Below are positions 62,589 to 64,000 of a stretch of DNA of 64,000 bases, piece by piece. Both the position numbers and the translations under genes were made by a program. The first letter of the stretch is position 1, and each line of letters begins with the position of its first letter. The notes under the pieces were generated by a model that made no database searches, was not told where the DNA came from, and saw only the letters and a list, made by a program, of their open reading frames with translations. The DNA is taken from the NCBI RefSeq assembly GCF_900496995.4, contig NC_044030.1, positions 76,300,017-76,364,016 on the forward strand, in the 5' to 3' direction. This DNA is from Aquila chrysaetos chrysaetos. Taxonomy: Eukaryota; Chordata; Aves; Accipitriformes; Accipitridae.

Positions 62589-64000
62589 ATGGCCCAGAGC
62601 GTGGTCTACGCCGACTTGAAGTTTGCCACAGCCCCGCCGGTCCCGGCCCCCACCTGCCCCGCAGCCCCCGATGAGGACGACAGCCCCTATGAGAACGTGC
62701 CGCTGGGGATGGTGACGGCAGCGCCCAGCCCAGGTGAGAGCCCGGCCACGGGCACCGCTGCGGGGATGCCCCGACACGGCGTGGGCAGCGGGTGGTGGCA
62801 GTGGGTCCACGGGGTGATGCCCGTGGGCGCGCATCTCTTGCAGGGCGCTGGCACCGGCGTTGGCGCATCCCTGCACGGCTGCTGGCAGCCAGCCTGCTGC
62901 TGCTGCTGCTGCTGGTGGCCACCGTGGCCCTGGGGGCTTGCTGTGAGTCGGGGTGAGGGCCGCGGGGGGTGGGAGGCATGATGGGGAAGGGGGCACCGGG
63001 AGCAGGTTTGGAGCTGGGTGAGGGCTGGGCTGCTGGGGGGTTGTCAGGGCCAGGCTGTGCCTGGGGCTGGTGGTCCAGGGCAGCGCTGCTTCTTGCTTGG
63101 CACCCTGAGCTGCCCTCCATCTGCCTGCACTGCCTTGCCCCTGCTTCTCACTGCCTTCCCATTGCCTCCCATCACTTTCACTTTCACCTCCCTTTGCCCT
63201 CCCTCCTCTCGCTCTCTTGTTGCTGCCCCCTTCCCCTCGCCTCACCCTCCCCTTGCCTTGCCCTGCCTTCCCCCTGCCTCCCATTACCTTCCTTTTCCCT
63301 TCCCATTGCCTCCTATTGCCTTTCCAGTGGCTTCCATTTACCTTCCTGTTGTGTCCCAGTGCCTTCCCTTTGCCTTCCCCTTCCCACCCATCGCCTTCCA
63401 TCGCCTCCCCTCGACATCCTTGCGGCTGTCTCGTCCTCCCCGTGGCCTGGCCATGCCCACCCTGCCCCCTGAGCAGGATCAGACCCAGGTCCCCCCGCTC
63501 GGGCCGTCCCATCCCCGTGCCCCAGCTCACCCGCCACGTCCCCAGACTGGCAGGTCACCCGCAGCCTGCAGGATGCCTCCCGTGAGCACGCGGCCGAGCA
63601 GGGCCGCCTCTCGCAGGAGGTGAGCGCACGGGAGCAGAGCCTGGAGCAGACGCGGCTGGAGCTGGCGTGGGCCAGAGCGGAGCTGCAGCGAGCCTGGCGG
63701 GAGGGCAACAGCAGCCAGCTGGAGCTGGGGAGCGCCAGGCAGGAGCTGGCTGTGCTGGAGCAGGAGGTGCAGGAGGTGCGGGGGGAGCTCAGGGCCAGCG
63801 AGAGCTCCGTCAGCAGCCTGCGCGCCTGCGTGAATACAGGTAGGGCCGCGGAGGGCTGGGGGAACGGGCACTGGTGCTGCTGGGGAGACGTCGGGGCTGA
63901 TCCTGGCCAGGCTGGGCCCCCCGAGCATCCGCGGGAGGGCGAGCGCCTCAGCCGTGCCCCTGCCCCCAGATTGCTGCCCCTCGGGCTGGGTGCTCTACAG
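62589..64000 (+). CDS. CD72: CD72, B-cell inhibitory co-receptor (5' part)
   Basis: Type II lectin-like receptor that recruits SHP-1 through an ITIM and restrains B-cell receptor signalling. Exons in the window: 62589-62733, 62844-62942, 63546-63839 and 63970 to the edge. The start MAQSVVYADLKFATAP matches the CD72 N-terminus, with an ITIM V-V-Y-A-D-L; a second tyrosine motif, SPYENVPL, corresponds to the mammalian TYENV site. The membrane span is LLAASLLLLLLLVATVALGA. The third exon encodes a long coiled-coil stalk rich in E, Q, L and R (SREHAAEQGRLSQEVSAREQ onward) with an NSS glycosylation site. The fourth exon opens with DCCPSGWVLY, the start of the lectin-like domain. Phase is consistent across all junctions. 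The rest of the domain is beyond the right edge. Confidence 0.93.
63140..63425. repeat. CT-rich imperfect repeat in CD72 intron 2
   Basis: About 285 bp of polypyrimidine sequence made of diverged CCTTCCCATTGCCTCCC and TTGCCTTCC units. Confidence 0.82.

Overview
The window is vertebrate nuclear DNA, almost certainly from a bird. It has short GC-rich genes with small introns, a CR1 LINE with the typical CR1 3' tail, an avian-type class I endogenous retrovirus (ERV) and an LTR family I associate with birds. The gene set GBA2-RGP1-HINT2-TMEM8B-CD72 matches human 9p13. No species assignment is attempted. Exon boundaries below were read by hand from GT/AG sites; reading phase was checked across every junction, and homology was judged from memory of the families.

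Layout, left to right. (1) 1423-21475, minus: the first 15 coding exons of GBA2; the last exons lie off the left edge. Its introns hold a truncated CR1 (about 8.3-9.72 kb), a second CR1 tail (about 7.2-7.43 kb), a solo LTR (9731-10869) and a 5.5 kb ERV with two LTRs (11508-16980). All are antisense to GBA2. (2) A shared CpG island with a 21-bp tandem array, then the first coding exon of RGP1 (22585-22700, plus). The rest of RGP1 is lost at a 25-N assembly gap (24361-24385). (3) 24386-27640: GC-rich sequence with a promoter-like island but no gene I recognise. (4) HINT2 (27672-28914, minus), complete, 163 aa. (5) TAF1C (29252-33848, minus), complete except for an apparent one-base frameshift in an 8-G run. 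(6) TMEM8B (35306-44129, plus), 13 exons, about 834 aa. (7) 44-53 kb: largely empty, with an orphan CpG island at about 51.6-51.95 kb and a decayed beta-1,3-glycosyltransferase (GT31) pseudogene at 53.2-53.8 kb. (8) An uncharacterised Myb/SANT-like gene (54393-57160, minus), 391 aa. (9) Two tandem plus-strand C-type-lectin receptor genes with ITIM-like N-termini: a complete CD72-like paralogue (58422-61540) and CD72 itself (62589 to the right edge, incomplete).

The genes do not form one pathway. GBA2 is a glycolipid hydrolase, RGP1 a Rab6 exchange-factor subunit, HINT2 a mitochondrial nucleotide hydrolase, TAF1C a Pol I initiation factor and TMEM8B a membrane protein. The CD72 pair is an immune-receptor cluster. 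The most informative points are the CD72 duplication, the uncharacterised SANT gene whose introns are all phase 1, the GT31 pseudogene near an orphan promoter, TAF1C lying between HINT2 and TMEM8B, and the two assembly problems (the RGP1 gap and the TAF1C homopolymer).
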